From Mucilaginibacter conchicola (lineage in GTDB: Bacteria > Bacteroidota > Bacteroidia > Sphingobacteriales > Sphingobacteriaceae), in contig NZ_QWDC01000001.1 in NCBI RefSeq assembly GCF_003432115.1, forward strand, positions 1,240,001 to 1,304,000: 64,000 nt of DNA, written 5' to 3'. The notes under the pieces were generated by a model, which worked only from the letters and a program-made list of their open reading frames with translations, was not told the origin of the DNA and searched no databases. Positions 7,847 through 15,350 of this stretch are shown here, piece by piece; position 1 is the first letter of the stretch; each line of letters starts with the position of its first letter. The position numbers were made by a program, and so were the translations under genes.

Positions 7847-8773
7847 ATGAAGTTTCTGAGAAAACTATTGAGCGCACTGCTCATCATCATCATTTTTGGT
7901 GGTGCTGCCCTATTTATTATCTACTACTTTAAAAACATCGAGAAAAAAGAGATCACCCATGAGCTCCGTAAAAACACTAATGGTAGTTACATTGAGCTGA
8001 GCCAGGGCTTTACCCATTACGAGCTCGACGGCCCCGATACCGGCAAATTAGTGGTGCTATTGCATGGCTTCAGCGTCCCCTATTATATCTGGAATGGCAC
8101 CTACGAATATCTTACCTCGCACGGCTTTAAAGTTTTAAGATATGATATGTATGGCCGCGGGTTTTCTGACAGGCCCGATGTGACTTATGATAAGCAATTT
8201 TACTTTCAGCAACTGAACGAATTAGTAGATCAACTTCATCTTAAAAAGCCCTTCAGTATTGTTGGTGTATCGTTCGGCGGGATGCTGGCTACAGATTATA
8301 CCGCTGCCTATCCTGATAGAGTGAACAAAGTGGTACTGGTAGATCCGGCCTATGGCACAGAGCATCCAACACAGCCGCGTTTTGTTGCCGATTTTATGGA
8401 TGCCATCGATCCCGAGAAACGCGCCCTTGGCCAGATGGATGATTTTAAATATCCAGATCGCCACCCTAACTGGGTTGAGCAATACCGCCCGCAGATGGAA
8501 TATAAAGGTTTTAGGCATGCGCTTATTTCTACACTTTACGATTATCGCGCCAGCTACAACCCTACCGAAAGTTATAATTCTCTTAACAATCAGCACAAAC
8601 CGGTGTTATTAATTTGGGGTAAGGAAGATAAGACCGTGCCTTTTGCCTACAGCGATGAGGTGCGCAAGCTGCTTAAAACCGAATTTTTACCGGTTGATGA
8701 TGCCGCGCACCTGCCCCATTTGGAGCAGCCCGATGTGGTGAACCCTGCGCTGGTAACATTTTTGAAAAAATAA
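7847..8773 (+). CDS. Alpha/beta hydrolase, membrane-anchored
   Basis: 308 residues. An N-terminal hydrophobic segment (about residues 6-28) suggests a membrane anchor or uncleaved signal. The alpha/beta-hydrolase features are the oxyanion segment LLHGFSVPYY, the nucleophile elbow GVSFGG (Ser), an acidic residue in LIWGKEDKTVP and the catalytic His in DAAHLPHLEQP. The substrate cannot be told from sequence; esterases, haloalkane dehalogenases and C-C hydrolases share this fold. It diverges from the DUF2520 operon and is 26 bp upstream of the YbjQ gene, so the two may be cotranscribed. Confidence 0.88.
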   Translation: MKFLRKLLSALLIIIIFGGAALFIIYYFKNIEKKEITHELRKNTNGSYIELSQGFTHYELDGPDTGKLVVLLHGFSVPYYIWNGTYEYLTSHGFKVLRYDMYGRGFSDRPDVTYDKQFYFQQLNELVDQLHLKKPFSIVGVSFGGMLATDYTAAYPDRVNKVVLVDPAYGTEHPTQPRFVADFMDAIDPEKRALGQMDDFKYPDRHPNWVEQYRPQMEYKGFRHALISTLYDYRASYNPTESYNSLNNQHKPVLLIWGKEDKTVPFAYSDEVRKLLKTEFLPVDDAAHLPHLEQPDVVNPALVTFLKK

Positions 8774-8799
8774 CATCTAAACATAAAACACACAAACCT

Positions 8800-9132
8800 A
8801 TGGACACTTCACTAATTACAACAAGCACCGCTTTAGAAGGCTACAAAGTAACCAAACACCTTGGCGTGGTACGCGGCATTACCGTGCGCAGCCGCAGCGT
8901 GGTAGGCAACTTTGCCGGTGGTATACAGTCACTATTTGGCGGCCGCCTTTCGGTTTACGTTGAGCTGTGTGAGAACGCCCGCGAGGAAGCATATCACCTA
9001 TTGATACAACACGCACAGGCCCTTGGTGCCAACGCCATCATTAACATGCGTTACGATGCCAACGAGGTTATGCAAGGCATTACCGAGGTATTGGCTTACG
9101 GTACTGCCGTTATTGTTGAGAAAGCGGAGTAG
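8800..9132 (+). CDS. YbjQ/UPF0145 family protein
   Basis: 110 residues covering the whole UPF0145 (YbjQ) family, often labelled heavy-metal-binding domain. Typical segments are TTSTALEGYKVTKHLGVVRG, GGIQSLFGGRLSVY and ANAIINMRYD. These small proteins form ring-shaped pentamers; their role is not settled. Here it follows an alpha/beta hydrolase by 26 bp and is followed by family A and C palindromes. Confidence 0.88.
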   Translation: MDTSLITTSTALEGYKVTKHLGVVRGITVRSRSVVGNFAGGIQSLFGGRLSVYVELCENAREEAYHLLIQHAQALGANAIINMRYDANEVMQGITEVLAYGTAVIVEKAE

Positions 9133-9149
9133 AATATTCACTCCCAATA

Positions 9150-9242
9150 TGTCATTTCGAACGAGGTACGAGGAGAAATCTTCTACGGTGTAAGTATCGC
9201 TTGCAGAAGATTTCTCCTCGCTGCCGCTCGTTCGAAATGACA
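9150..9242. repeat. Intergenic palindrome, family A copy 2
   Basis: Same ends and inner arms as the copy at 4921-5013 (TGTCATTTCGAACGAG ... CTCGTTCGAAATGACA), with a different central loop. It lies just after the YbjQ gene. Confidence 0.85.
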
Positions 9243-9261
9243 TTTTTTGTTTAATCCTTTC

Positions 9262-9367
9262 ATTGTTGGTGTCCTCACCAACAATTTCTAACAGTCACCG
9301 CTTGTTGGTGAGGACACCAACAAGAATGAATGCCGCCCGCGCCGTTGTTGGTGTTGTCACCAACAAC
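9262..9367. repeat. Three tandem family C palindromes (GGTGnnnnCACC core)
   Basis: Three perfect 24-bp palindromes lie at 9262-9285, 9301-9324 and 9344-9367. Arms read (A/C/G)TTGTTGGTG and the complement, with 4-nt centres TCCT, AGGA and TTGT. Further copies are at 17507-17530 and, with different but still complementary stems, at 54871-54892 and 54918-54941. The cluster sits just upstream of the M20 dipeptidase promoter. Confidence 0.85.
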
Positions 9368-9383
9368 ATTTTACCGAATACAC

Positions 9384-9391
9384 TATATTTG
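9384..9391 (+). promoter_or_regulatory. -7 box of the M20 dipeptidase
   Basis: TATATTTG is an exact match to TAnnTTTG. It ends 11 bp before the ATG at 9403, so the leader should be only a few bases. Confidence 0.55.
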
Positions 9392-9402
9392 CCACAAACA
9401 CC

Positions 9403-10779
9403 ATGCTTATGCAAACTATAAAGCAATATATAGATGATAACAAGCAGCGCATGCTCGATGAGCTTTTTGAGCTTTTGCGCTTCCCTTCTGTTAGTGCCGA
9501 CCCAAAATACGCACCCGACGTACTGAAAACTGCCGATTACGTAGCCCAAAAACTACGCGATGCCGGAGCGGACAACGTTGAGGTTTGCCCTACTGCCGGC
9601 TACCCTATTGTTTACGGCGAAAAACTTATTGACCCGGCAAAACCTACGGTTTTGGTTTATGGCCACTACGATGTACAACCACCAGATCCTTTGGAGCTGT
9701 GGCATACCCCACCCTTTGAGCCAACCGTGCGCGATGGTAAGATTTACGCCCGCGGCGCTTGTGATGACAAAGGTCAGTTTTATATGCATGTTAAAGCTTT
9801 TGAGCTGATGATGCAGACAGATGGCCTGCCATGTAACGTAAAGTTTATGATTGAGGGAGAGGAAGAAGTAGGTTCAAACAACCTTGGCATCTTTGTAAAA
9901 GCTAACAAAGAGCGCCTGAAAGCTGATGTGGTACTGATATCTGATACCTCGATGATCAGCATGGAGCACCCATCGTTAGAGACCGGTCTGCGCGGCTTAT
10001 CATACCTGGAAGTGGAAGTTACCGGCCCTAACCGCGACCTGCACTCGGGCGTGTACGGTGGTGCGGTAGCCAATCCCGCAACTATTCTTGCTAAGATGAT
10101 CGCTTCGTTACATGACGATAATAACCATATTACCATCCCCGGTTTTTATGATGATGTAATTGAACTAACCGAAACCGAACGCAAAGAACTTAACGCAGCA
10201 CCTTACGACGAGGATGAATACAAGAAAGACCTTGATATAGCCGAAGTTTGGGGCGAGAAAGGTTACACTACTTTTGAACGTACCGGCACCCGCCCAACCC
10301 TTGAAGTGAACGGCATTTGGGGTGGTTACATTGGCGAAGGTGCTAAAACCGTGCTGCCATCAAAGGCCAACGCCAAGATCTCGATGCGTTTGGTGCCCAA
10401 CCAAACTTCAGAGCAGATCACTAAGCTGTTTACCGATCATTTCCTGAAAATAGCGCCACCTTACGTAAAGGTAAAAATAACGCCACACCATGGCGGCGAA
10501 CCGGTGGTTACCCCTACTGATAGCGTTGCCTATCGTGCAGCACAAAAAGCCATTGCAGAAGCATTTGGCAAACAGCCTATCCCAACCCGTGGCGGCGGCA
10601 GTATCCCCATTGTTGCGTTGTTTGAGGCTGAGTTAGGCATAAAAACCGTGCTGATAGGCTTTGGCCTCGATAGCGATGCCCTGCACTCGCCAAACGAGAA
10701 ATACGATATCTTTAACTACTACAAAGGAATTGAGACCATCCCATTGTTTCATAAGTACTTTGCAGAGTTGAGTAAGTAA
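9403..10779 (+). CDS. M20 family dipeptidase
   Basis: 458 residues of the M20 zinc peptidase family. The first metal segment is VYGHYDVQPPDP, followed by GACDDKGQF with the bridging Asp, then MIEGEEEVGS with the catalytic and metal-binding glutamates. The dimerisation lid contains DLHSGVYGGAVANPA. C-terminal GGGSIPIV and DALHSPNE complete the family pattern. It is the carnosinase/PepV-like branch that cleaves dipeptides in the cytosol; no signal peptide is seen. The start could be 9403 or the ATG at 9409. The dipeptide epimerase lies just beyond, converging, which suggests a shared peptide or peptidoglycan salvage context. Confidence 0.92.
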   Translation: MLMQTIKQYIDDNKQRMLDELFELLRFPSVSADPKYAPDVLKTADYVAQKLRDAGADNVEVCPTAGYPIVYGEKLIDPAKPTVLVYGHYDVQPPDPLELWHTPPFEPTVRDGKIYARGACDDKGQFYMHVKAFELMMQTDGLPCNVKFMIEGEEEVGSNNLGIFVKANKERLKADVVLISDTSMISMEHPSLETGLRGLSYLEVEVTGPNRDLHSGVYGGAVANPATILAKMIASLHDDNNHITIPGFYDDVIELTETERKELNAAPYDEDEYKKDLDIAEVWGEKGYTTFERTGTRPTLEVNGIWGGYIGEGAKTVLPSKANAKISMRLVPNQTSEQITKLFTDHFLKIAPPYVKVKITPHHGGEPVVTPTDSVAYRAAQKAIAEAFGKQPIPTRGGGSIPIVALFEAELGIKTVLIGFGLDSDALHSPNEKYDIFNYYKGIETIPLFHKYFAELSK

Positions 10780-10800
10780 GATCACTTAACAACTCTCCAC

Positions 10801-10884
10801 GCGTCATTGCGAGGAACGAAGCAATCTCATAACTATACAGGGCCGCTTGTCCTAAAGAAATTGCTTCGTTCCTCGCAATGACGC
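10801..10884. repeat. Intergenic palindrome, family B copy 1
   Basis: The ends read GCGTCATTGCGAGGAACGAA and the reverse complement (TTCGTTCCTCGCAATGACGC), with inner GCAATCTC/GAAATTGC arms. It lies between convergent genes. Other copies: 17356-17492, 17554-17646, a half copy at 28195-28228, and 56382-56467. Confidence 0.85.
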
Positions 10885-10901
10885 TTTTTTATTTTTCACG
10901 C

Positions 10902-11999
10902 TTAAACACTAATCCTCTCACACCTTTCCAAAAACCCTTCATCCGCATCCGCTCCTATCCCTACTGCATCACTGATATTTAGCTTGTAGCCATCATAAGT
11001 TACACCGCCAACACATGGATCTTGCAGATGGCCCAACATGCAGGTATCCATATCATAGAATTTAATATTAGGGCTGGCGTAAACAAAGTGAAGTTTGCTG
11101 CTTAGTGCTATGCGGCTTTCCAGCATTCCGCCCATCATACAGGGGATACCATGTTCGGCTGCTACATTGTGGATCTTGCGCGCCTCGTGGATGCCGCCGG
11201 CTTTGGCCATTTTTATATTGATGTAGTGGCAACTTCCGCTTTCAATCTGCTTGCGGGCATCATGTTGATTGTAAACGCTTTCATCAGCCATAATTTTAAC
11301 CAGCGATAGCTGCATCAGCACGGGCAGCTTATCATCATACCAGGTGCGCATGGGTTGTTCGCAGAACTCGATATCGTATTCGGCGATGGTTTGCAGAGCA
11401 AAAACAGCTTCGTCAAACGTCCAGCCTTGATTGGCATCAACACGTATCTTCAGATCGGGGCCAATGGCTTGCCTGATGGCTTTGATGCGTTCAGTATCTG
11501 TTTGGGCATTCTTGCCTAACTTCACTTTCAGGATCTTAGCGCCATTGACCTTAAATTGAATAGCTTGCCTGGCCATATTTTCCGGTGAGGAAATACCAAT
11601 AGTGATATCGCTCTCTACCTCGCGCTTTTGGCCGCCCAGGAATTTATAGAGTGGCAGACCGGTATGTTTGGCGGCAATATCATACAAAGCCATATCAAAA
11701 GCACTTTTTATGGTAGTGTTACCAGCGGTAAAACTGTGCAGTTCCTGCAATCGTGTTTCGATATCCAAAGCATCTTTACCTTTCCATAAACGGGCAAACT
11801 CTTTGGCCATCACCAGGCAGGTATCCTGGGTTTCGCCTACTATCATGGGGAAGGCCGAGCATTCGCCAACGCCGTAAAAACCGGCATCGGTATGCACGCG
11901 GATAAATACATTTTGGGCATGATCCATAGTGCCGGTGGCAATAGTAAATGGCTCCATGGGGATGCTGAAGCGGTAGATATCTACAGAGGTAATTTTCAT
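10902..11999 (-). CDS. Dipeptide epimerase (enolase superfamily, L-Ala-D/L-Glu type)
   Basis: 365 residues. The muconate lactonizing subgroup residues are visible: the KxK base motif in KILKVKLG, metal ligands Asp in RVDANQGW, Glu in CEQPM and Asp in MADESV, and the second base Lys in INIKMAKAGG. Enzymes of this type interconvert L-Ala-D-Glu and L-Ala-L-Glu from recycled peptidoglycan, although specificities among Bacteroidota members vary. It converges with the M20 dipeptidase, which could cleave the epimerised product. Cytosolic; no signal peptide. Confidence 0.9.
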   Translation of the reverse strand: MKITSVDIYRFSIPMEPFTIATGTMDHAQNVFIRVHTDAGFYGVGECSAFPMIVGETQDTCLVMAKEFARLWKGKDALDIETRLQELHSFTAGNTTIKSAFDMALYDIAAKHTGLPLYKFLGGQKREVESDITIGISSPENMARQAIQFKVNGAKILKVKLGKNAQTDTERIKAIRQAIGPDLKIRVDANQGWTFDEAVFALQTIAEYDIEFCEQPMRTWYDDKLPVLMQLSLVKIMADESVYNQHDARKQIESGSCHYINIKMAKAGGIHEARKIHNVAAEHGIPCMMGGMLESRIALSSKLHFVYASPNIKFYDMDTCMLGHLQDPCVGGVTYDGYKLNISDAVGIGADADEGFLERCERISV

Positions 12000-12089
12000 A
12001 GTGACGCTTTTTGCTAAAATAAGTTATTAAACATGCCACCCGAATAAAAAATAAAGCGAAATTTAAATAACCTTAAACTCAACACTTCT

Positions 12090-12521
12090 ATGAATGCAGA
12101 GGAACAAATTGCAAGTCATATTGCCGGCCTTGCCAATGAAAAACGCGCCGAAGTACAAGAGTTACACACGCTCATCCTTCAATGGTTGCCTGCTACTAAG
12201 CTTTGGTTTGATGATGGTAAAAACGAAGACGGAAAAACTGTAACCAATCCTACCATCGGCTATGGATCGCACATTATAAAATATGCGGATGGCAAAACAA
12301 AGGAGTTCTTTCAAATAGGTGTAAGCGCAAATAAATCGGGTATATCTGTTTATATACTCGGCATCCCCGATAAAAACTATCTGCCCCAAACCTACAAACA
12401 GATCATAGGGAAAGCAACTGTAACAGGCTACTGCATTAAATTTAATAAACTAAAAAACGTTAACATTAACGTGCTTGAAGATGCTATTCTTAATGGGGTT
12501 AAGATAACAGGTAAAAGCTGA
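12090..12521 (+). CDS. DUF1801 domain protein
   Basis: 143 residues matching the DUF1801 (YdhG-like) fold: an N-terminal helix ASHIAGLANEKRAEVQELHT and the IGYGSHIIKYADGK and FFQIGVSANKSGISVYI segments. Members resemble the frataxin fold and have no firm function. The stop codon abuts the stop of the next convergent gene with no spacer. Confidence 0.8.
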   Translation: MNAEEQIASHIAGLANEKRAEVQELHTLILQWLPATKLWFDDGKNEDGKTVTNPTIGYGSHIIKYADGKTKEFFQIGVSANKSGISVYILGIPDKNYLPQTYKQIIGKATVTGYCIKFNKLKNVNINVLEDAILNGVKITGKS

Positions 12522-12806
12522 TCATCCCATACAAAAATAGAGTACTATAACAATGAGTAGCTGAACACCTATTGCTGCCAAAAGTCTGCTAATACCATTT
12601 GTCTTTAACTTACTAAAGATATATACAGCAACAGATATCAGAAACATAAACAGCGCAAGCACTGTAACAATCAACAAGTTTGGGCCTTCCGGGTCATCGA
12701 TAAACAAAAACAGTGCTCTTGAACAAAGCATAGCGGTTACTGCCAGTATGATGAGTGAGATAGTTTTTGAGCGGTAATACATTCCTGTAGCTTCGTTCTT
12801 TAACAT
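12522..12806 (-). CDS. Small three-helix membrane protein, unknown
   Basis: 94 residues. I see three hydrophobic segments, roughly residues 14-33, 38-62 and 71-93, separated by short polar loops (DDPEGP, SKLKTNGIS). No family is recognised. It converges with the DUF1801 gene, stop codon to stop codon, and its start is about 60 bp from the divergent DUF4290 promoter. Confidence 0.65.
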   Translation of the reverse strand: MLKNEATGMYYRSKTISLIILAVTAMLCSRALFLFIDDPEGPNLLIVTVLALFMFLISVAVYIFSKLKTNGISRLLAAIGVQLLIVIVLYFCMG

Positions 12807-12843
12807 ACATAAATGTAACTATTTCAAACCTATACGCACAATA

Positions 12844-12874
12844 TTTGCAACTCAACACATTTACTGTATATTTG
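12844..12874 (+). promoter_or_regulatory. Bacteroidota-type promoter of DUF4290-murA
   Basis: TTTG at 12844-12847 is followed after 19 bp by TATATTTG at 12867-12874. This matches the phylum consensus TTTG-N19-TAnnTTTG. The predicted leader to the ATG at 12983 is about 100 nt. This is the clearest full promoter in the window. Confidence 0.75.
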
Positions 12875-12982
12875 CGTTACTACAAAGTATTCCATTTTAG
12901 TTCTCCGGTTTCCGCCTTCATCCTGTGAAACTGATCATGAGCTGAAAAACTTTTCAAGAACTTATTTAATTAAAAAATATTC

Positions 12983-13726
12983 ATGGCATTAACCAATTTG
13001 CCTGGTCCGTTTGATTATAACTCAACCAGGAGCAAACTTTTACTTACAGAATACGGCCGCAATGTGCAAAACATGGTGAAATACATTGTTGCACTGCCTA
13101 CTAAAGAGGAACGTAACCGCTACGCACAGGTCGTTATCGACCTGATGGGTTTTCTTAACCCCCACCTGCGCGATGTTGCCGACTTTAAGCACAAACTTTG
13201 GGATCACCTGCACATCATCTCAGGCTTTCAGTTGGATGTTGATTCGCCGTATCCAAAACCAACCGAAGAGGCTATTCACATTAAACCGGAGCCTTTAAAG
13301 TATCCGAATCAGCGTATCAGATCGCGCCATTACGGTAAAACTATCGAGCTAATGATCCAGAAAGCGAAAAGCATTGAAGAGCCTGAGCGTAAGCGCCACA
13401 TGGTGCAGGCCATTGCCAACTTCATGAAAATGGCCTACGTACAATGGAACAAAGATTCTGTTGCCGATGAGATCATCCTTAACGACCTGTATTCGTTATC
13501 AAACGGTGAGTTGAAACTGGAAGAGAACGTTAATCTTAACAAAGTTGAGTTCCGTACCAATCAGAACAATCAAAACAACAACAATAACCGCGGTCGTCAA
13601 AACAACCAGAATAACCGCGGTGGCGGCGGTGGTGGTGGCGGTCGTCAGAACAATAACAACAATCAGAACCGTAATAACAACCAAAATAACCGCAACCGTA
13701 ACAACGGCGGGGCTAAGAAATATTAA
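12983..13726 (+). CDS. DUF4290 protein with Asn/Gly/Arg-rich tail
   Basis: 247 residues. Residues 1-185 form the DUF4290 domain seen next to murA in Bacteroidota (LLTEYGRNVQNMVKYIVALP; HLRDVADFKHKLWDHLHI). From about residue 190 the protein is low complexity, rich in Asn, Gly, Arg and Gln, with a run of seven glycines and NNRG repeats. Such tails resemble RGG-type RNA-binding or phase-separating regions, but that is inference. The domain function is unknown. It is the upstream gene of a likely DUF4290-murA unit, 147 bp apart. Confidence 0.85.
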   Translation: MALTNLPGPFDYNSTRSKLLLTEYGRNVQNMVKYIVALPTKEERNRYAQVVIDLMGFLNPHLRDVADFKHKLWDHLHIISGFQLDVDSPYPKPTEEAIHIKPEPLKYPNQRIRSRHYGKTIELMIQKAKSIEEPERKRHMVQAIANFMKMAYVQWNKDSVADEIILNDLYSLSNGELKLEENVNLNKVEFRTNQNNQNNNNNRGRQNNQNNRGGGGGGGGRQNNNNNQNRNNNQNNRNRNNGGAKKY

Positions 13727-13730
13727 ATAG

Positions 13731-13865
13731 TTAATAGATAATAGTTCATGGTTCATAGCTTTTAAAACGCCATTTTTTTGCAGATAAATTTTATAATCTT
13801 TGTGGCGTGATAGCGATTACAGCATACTTATTGCTATGAACTATCAACCATCAACAATGAACTAA
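13731..13865. repeat. Degenerate word repeat between DUF4290 gene and murA
   Basis: Begins 4 nt after the stop with TAGTTAATAGATAATAGTTC and ATGGTTCATAG words, and ends about 9 nt before the murA start with CTATGAACTATCAACCATC and CAATGAACTAAAA. The end words are inverted copies of the beginning words, so a transcript could pair end to end. Same word as at 5635-5728 and 49691-49785. Confidence 0.7.
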
Positions 13866-13873
13866 AAACCACT

Positions 13874-15181
13874 ATGAATAACGCATTCCAGATACAGGGC
13901 GGTAAAAAGCTTAAAGGAGAAATTATCCCTCAGGGCGCAAAAAACGAGGCCTTACAAATTATATCTGCCGTATTACTAACCGGCGAAAAAATGACCATTA
14001 GCAACATCCCGGATATACAGGATGTTAACAAACTGATTGAGCTTTTGGGTGATATGGGCGTTGAGGTGAATCGCATCTCTCGCGATACGGCAACCTTTGA
14101 GGCTAAAGAAATTGACCAGGATTTTTTCAACTCTGAAGCATTTAAAACCAAAGGTGGTGGCCTGCGTGGCTCTATCATGATCTTGGGTCCGCTGTTGGCG
14201 CGTTTCGGCAGTGCATCTATCCCAAAACCGGGCGGCGATAAAATTGGCCGCCGCAGGCTGGATACTCACTTCCTGGGTTTCGAGAAATTGGGTGCACGCT
14301 TTGATTTTAACCCCGAGAATGGTTTTTATAACGTAGATGCATCAAACCTGCAGGGTACTTATATCCTGTTAGATGAAGCATCGGTTACCGGCACAGCTAA
14401 CATTGTGATGGCTGCCGTATTGGCAAAAGGCACAACCACTATTTATAACGCAGCTTGCGAACCATACCTGCAACAGCTTTGCAAAATGCTTAACCGCATG
14501 GGCGCCAAGATCAGCGGTATCGGCTCAAACCTGTTAACCATTGAAGGTGTAACAGAACTGGGTGGTACCGAGCACCGTATGCTGCCGGATATGATAGAGA
14601 TAGGCTCGTTCATTGGCCTGGCTGCCATGACCGGTTCTGAGATCACCATTAAAGATGTACACTACGACGAGTTGGGTATGATCCCTGACGTATTCAAACG
14701 CCTTGGTATTAAGCTGGAGCGCCGTGGCGATGATATCTACATTCCTTCTCAAGATCATTACGAGATTGATACTTTTATCGATGGCTCGTTATTGACTGTT
14801 GCAGATTCACCATGGCCGGGCTTCACTCCCGACCTGCTGAGCATTGTATTGGTTGTAGCTACACAAGCAAAAGGCTCTGTGCTGATTCACCAGAAAATGT
14901 TTGAGAGCCGTTTGTTCTTTGTGGATAAACTTTTGGACATGGGTGCCAATATCATCCTGTGCGACCCGCACCGCGCAACTGTTATCGGTTTGGATAAACA
15001 AATTCAACTGCGTGGTATCTCCATGACCTCGCCCGATATCCGTGCAGGTGTGTCGTTACTGATCGCTGCTTTATCGGCACAAGGCCAGTCTACCATTTAC
15101 AATATCGAACAAATAGAACGCGGCTACCAGAATATTGATGACCGCCTACGTGCCCTTGGCGCGGATATTAAACGCGTTTAA
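13874..15181 (+). CDS. murA: UDP-N-acetylglucosamine 1-carboxyvinyltransferase
   Basis: 435 residues, the usual MurA length. It catalyses the first committed step of peptidoglycan synthesis, adding enolpyruvate from PEP to UDP-GlcNAc in the cytosol. The N-terminal GEIIPQGAKNEALQII carries the conserved Lys-Asn pair. The mobile loop reads PKPGGDKIGRRRLDTH, so the residue equivalent to E. coli Cys115 is Asp122. In Mycobacterium and Chlamydia the same Cys-to-Asp change preserves activity but gives intrinsic fosfomycin resistance. The C-terminal DIRAGVSLLIAALSA segment is also typical. It follows the DUF4290 gene, a conserved pairing. Confidence 0.95.
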   Translation: MNNAFQIQGGKKLKGEIIPQGAKNEALQIISAVLLTGEKMTISNIPDIQDVNKLIELLGDMGVEVNRISRDTATFEAKEIDQDFFNSEAFKTKGGGLRGSIMILGPLLARFGSASIPKPGGDKIGRRRLDTHFLGFEKLGARFDFNPENGFYNVDASNLQGTYILLDEASVTGTANIVMAAVLAKGTTTIYNAACEPYLQQLCKMLNRMGAKISGIGSNLLTIEGVTELGGTEHRMLPDMIEIGSFIGLAAMTGSEITIKDVHYDELGMIPDVFKRLGIKLERRGDDIYIPSQDHYEIDTFIDGSLLTVADSPWPGFTPDLLSIVLVVATQAKGSVLIHQKMFESRLFFVDKLLDMGANIILCDPHRATVIGLDKQIQLRGISMTSPDIRAGVSLLIAALSAQGQSTIYNIEQIERGYQNIDDRLRALGADIKRV

Positions 15182-15185
15182 ATAT

Positions 15186-15312
15186 TAGGTGAAAGGTAAA
15201 AGGCGAAAGGTTAAGAGTTTTAAACTCTTAACCTTTCGCCTTTTCAATCTTTTCGACTCTTCCCATCATCATCTTTTACCTTTTACCTTTCCCCTTTTAC
15301 CTTCCCCCTCTT
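15186..15312. repeat. Word repeat with a 47-nt near-perfect palindrome after murA
   Basis: The gap opens with GTGAAAGGTAAAAGGCGAAA. Positions 15198-15244 form a palindrome with 23-bp perfect arms around one central base (arm: AAAAGGCGAAAGGTTAAGAG then TTT). The remainder is TTTTACC/TTTCC words that are again the inverse of the opening words. It starts 4 nt after the murA stop. As RNA it would form a very stable hairpin and could terminate transcription. Confidence 0.8.
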
Positions 15313-15350
15313 TTCACTACATTTATGGCTTCCAGCACAATCAACCTGAG

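Noticed and set aside
7768..7893. Upstream start for the DUF2520 protein
   Set aside because: It would overlap the divergent hydrolase start, and the Rossmann motif begins at the 7767 ATG.
9262..9367. Possible CRISPR array
   Set aside because: The three units are palindromes with 15-20 bp gaps of unequal length, not regular spacers, and no cas genes are present.
15189..15350. N-terminal extension of the GT39 glycosyltransferase
   Set aside because: It would translate the word repeat and palindrome; the family start is at 15351.
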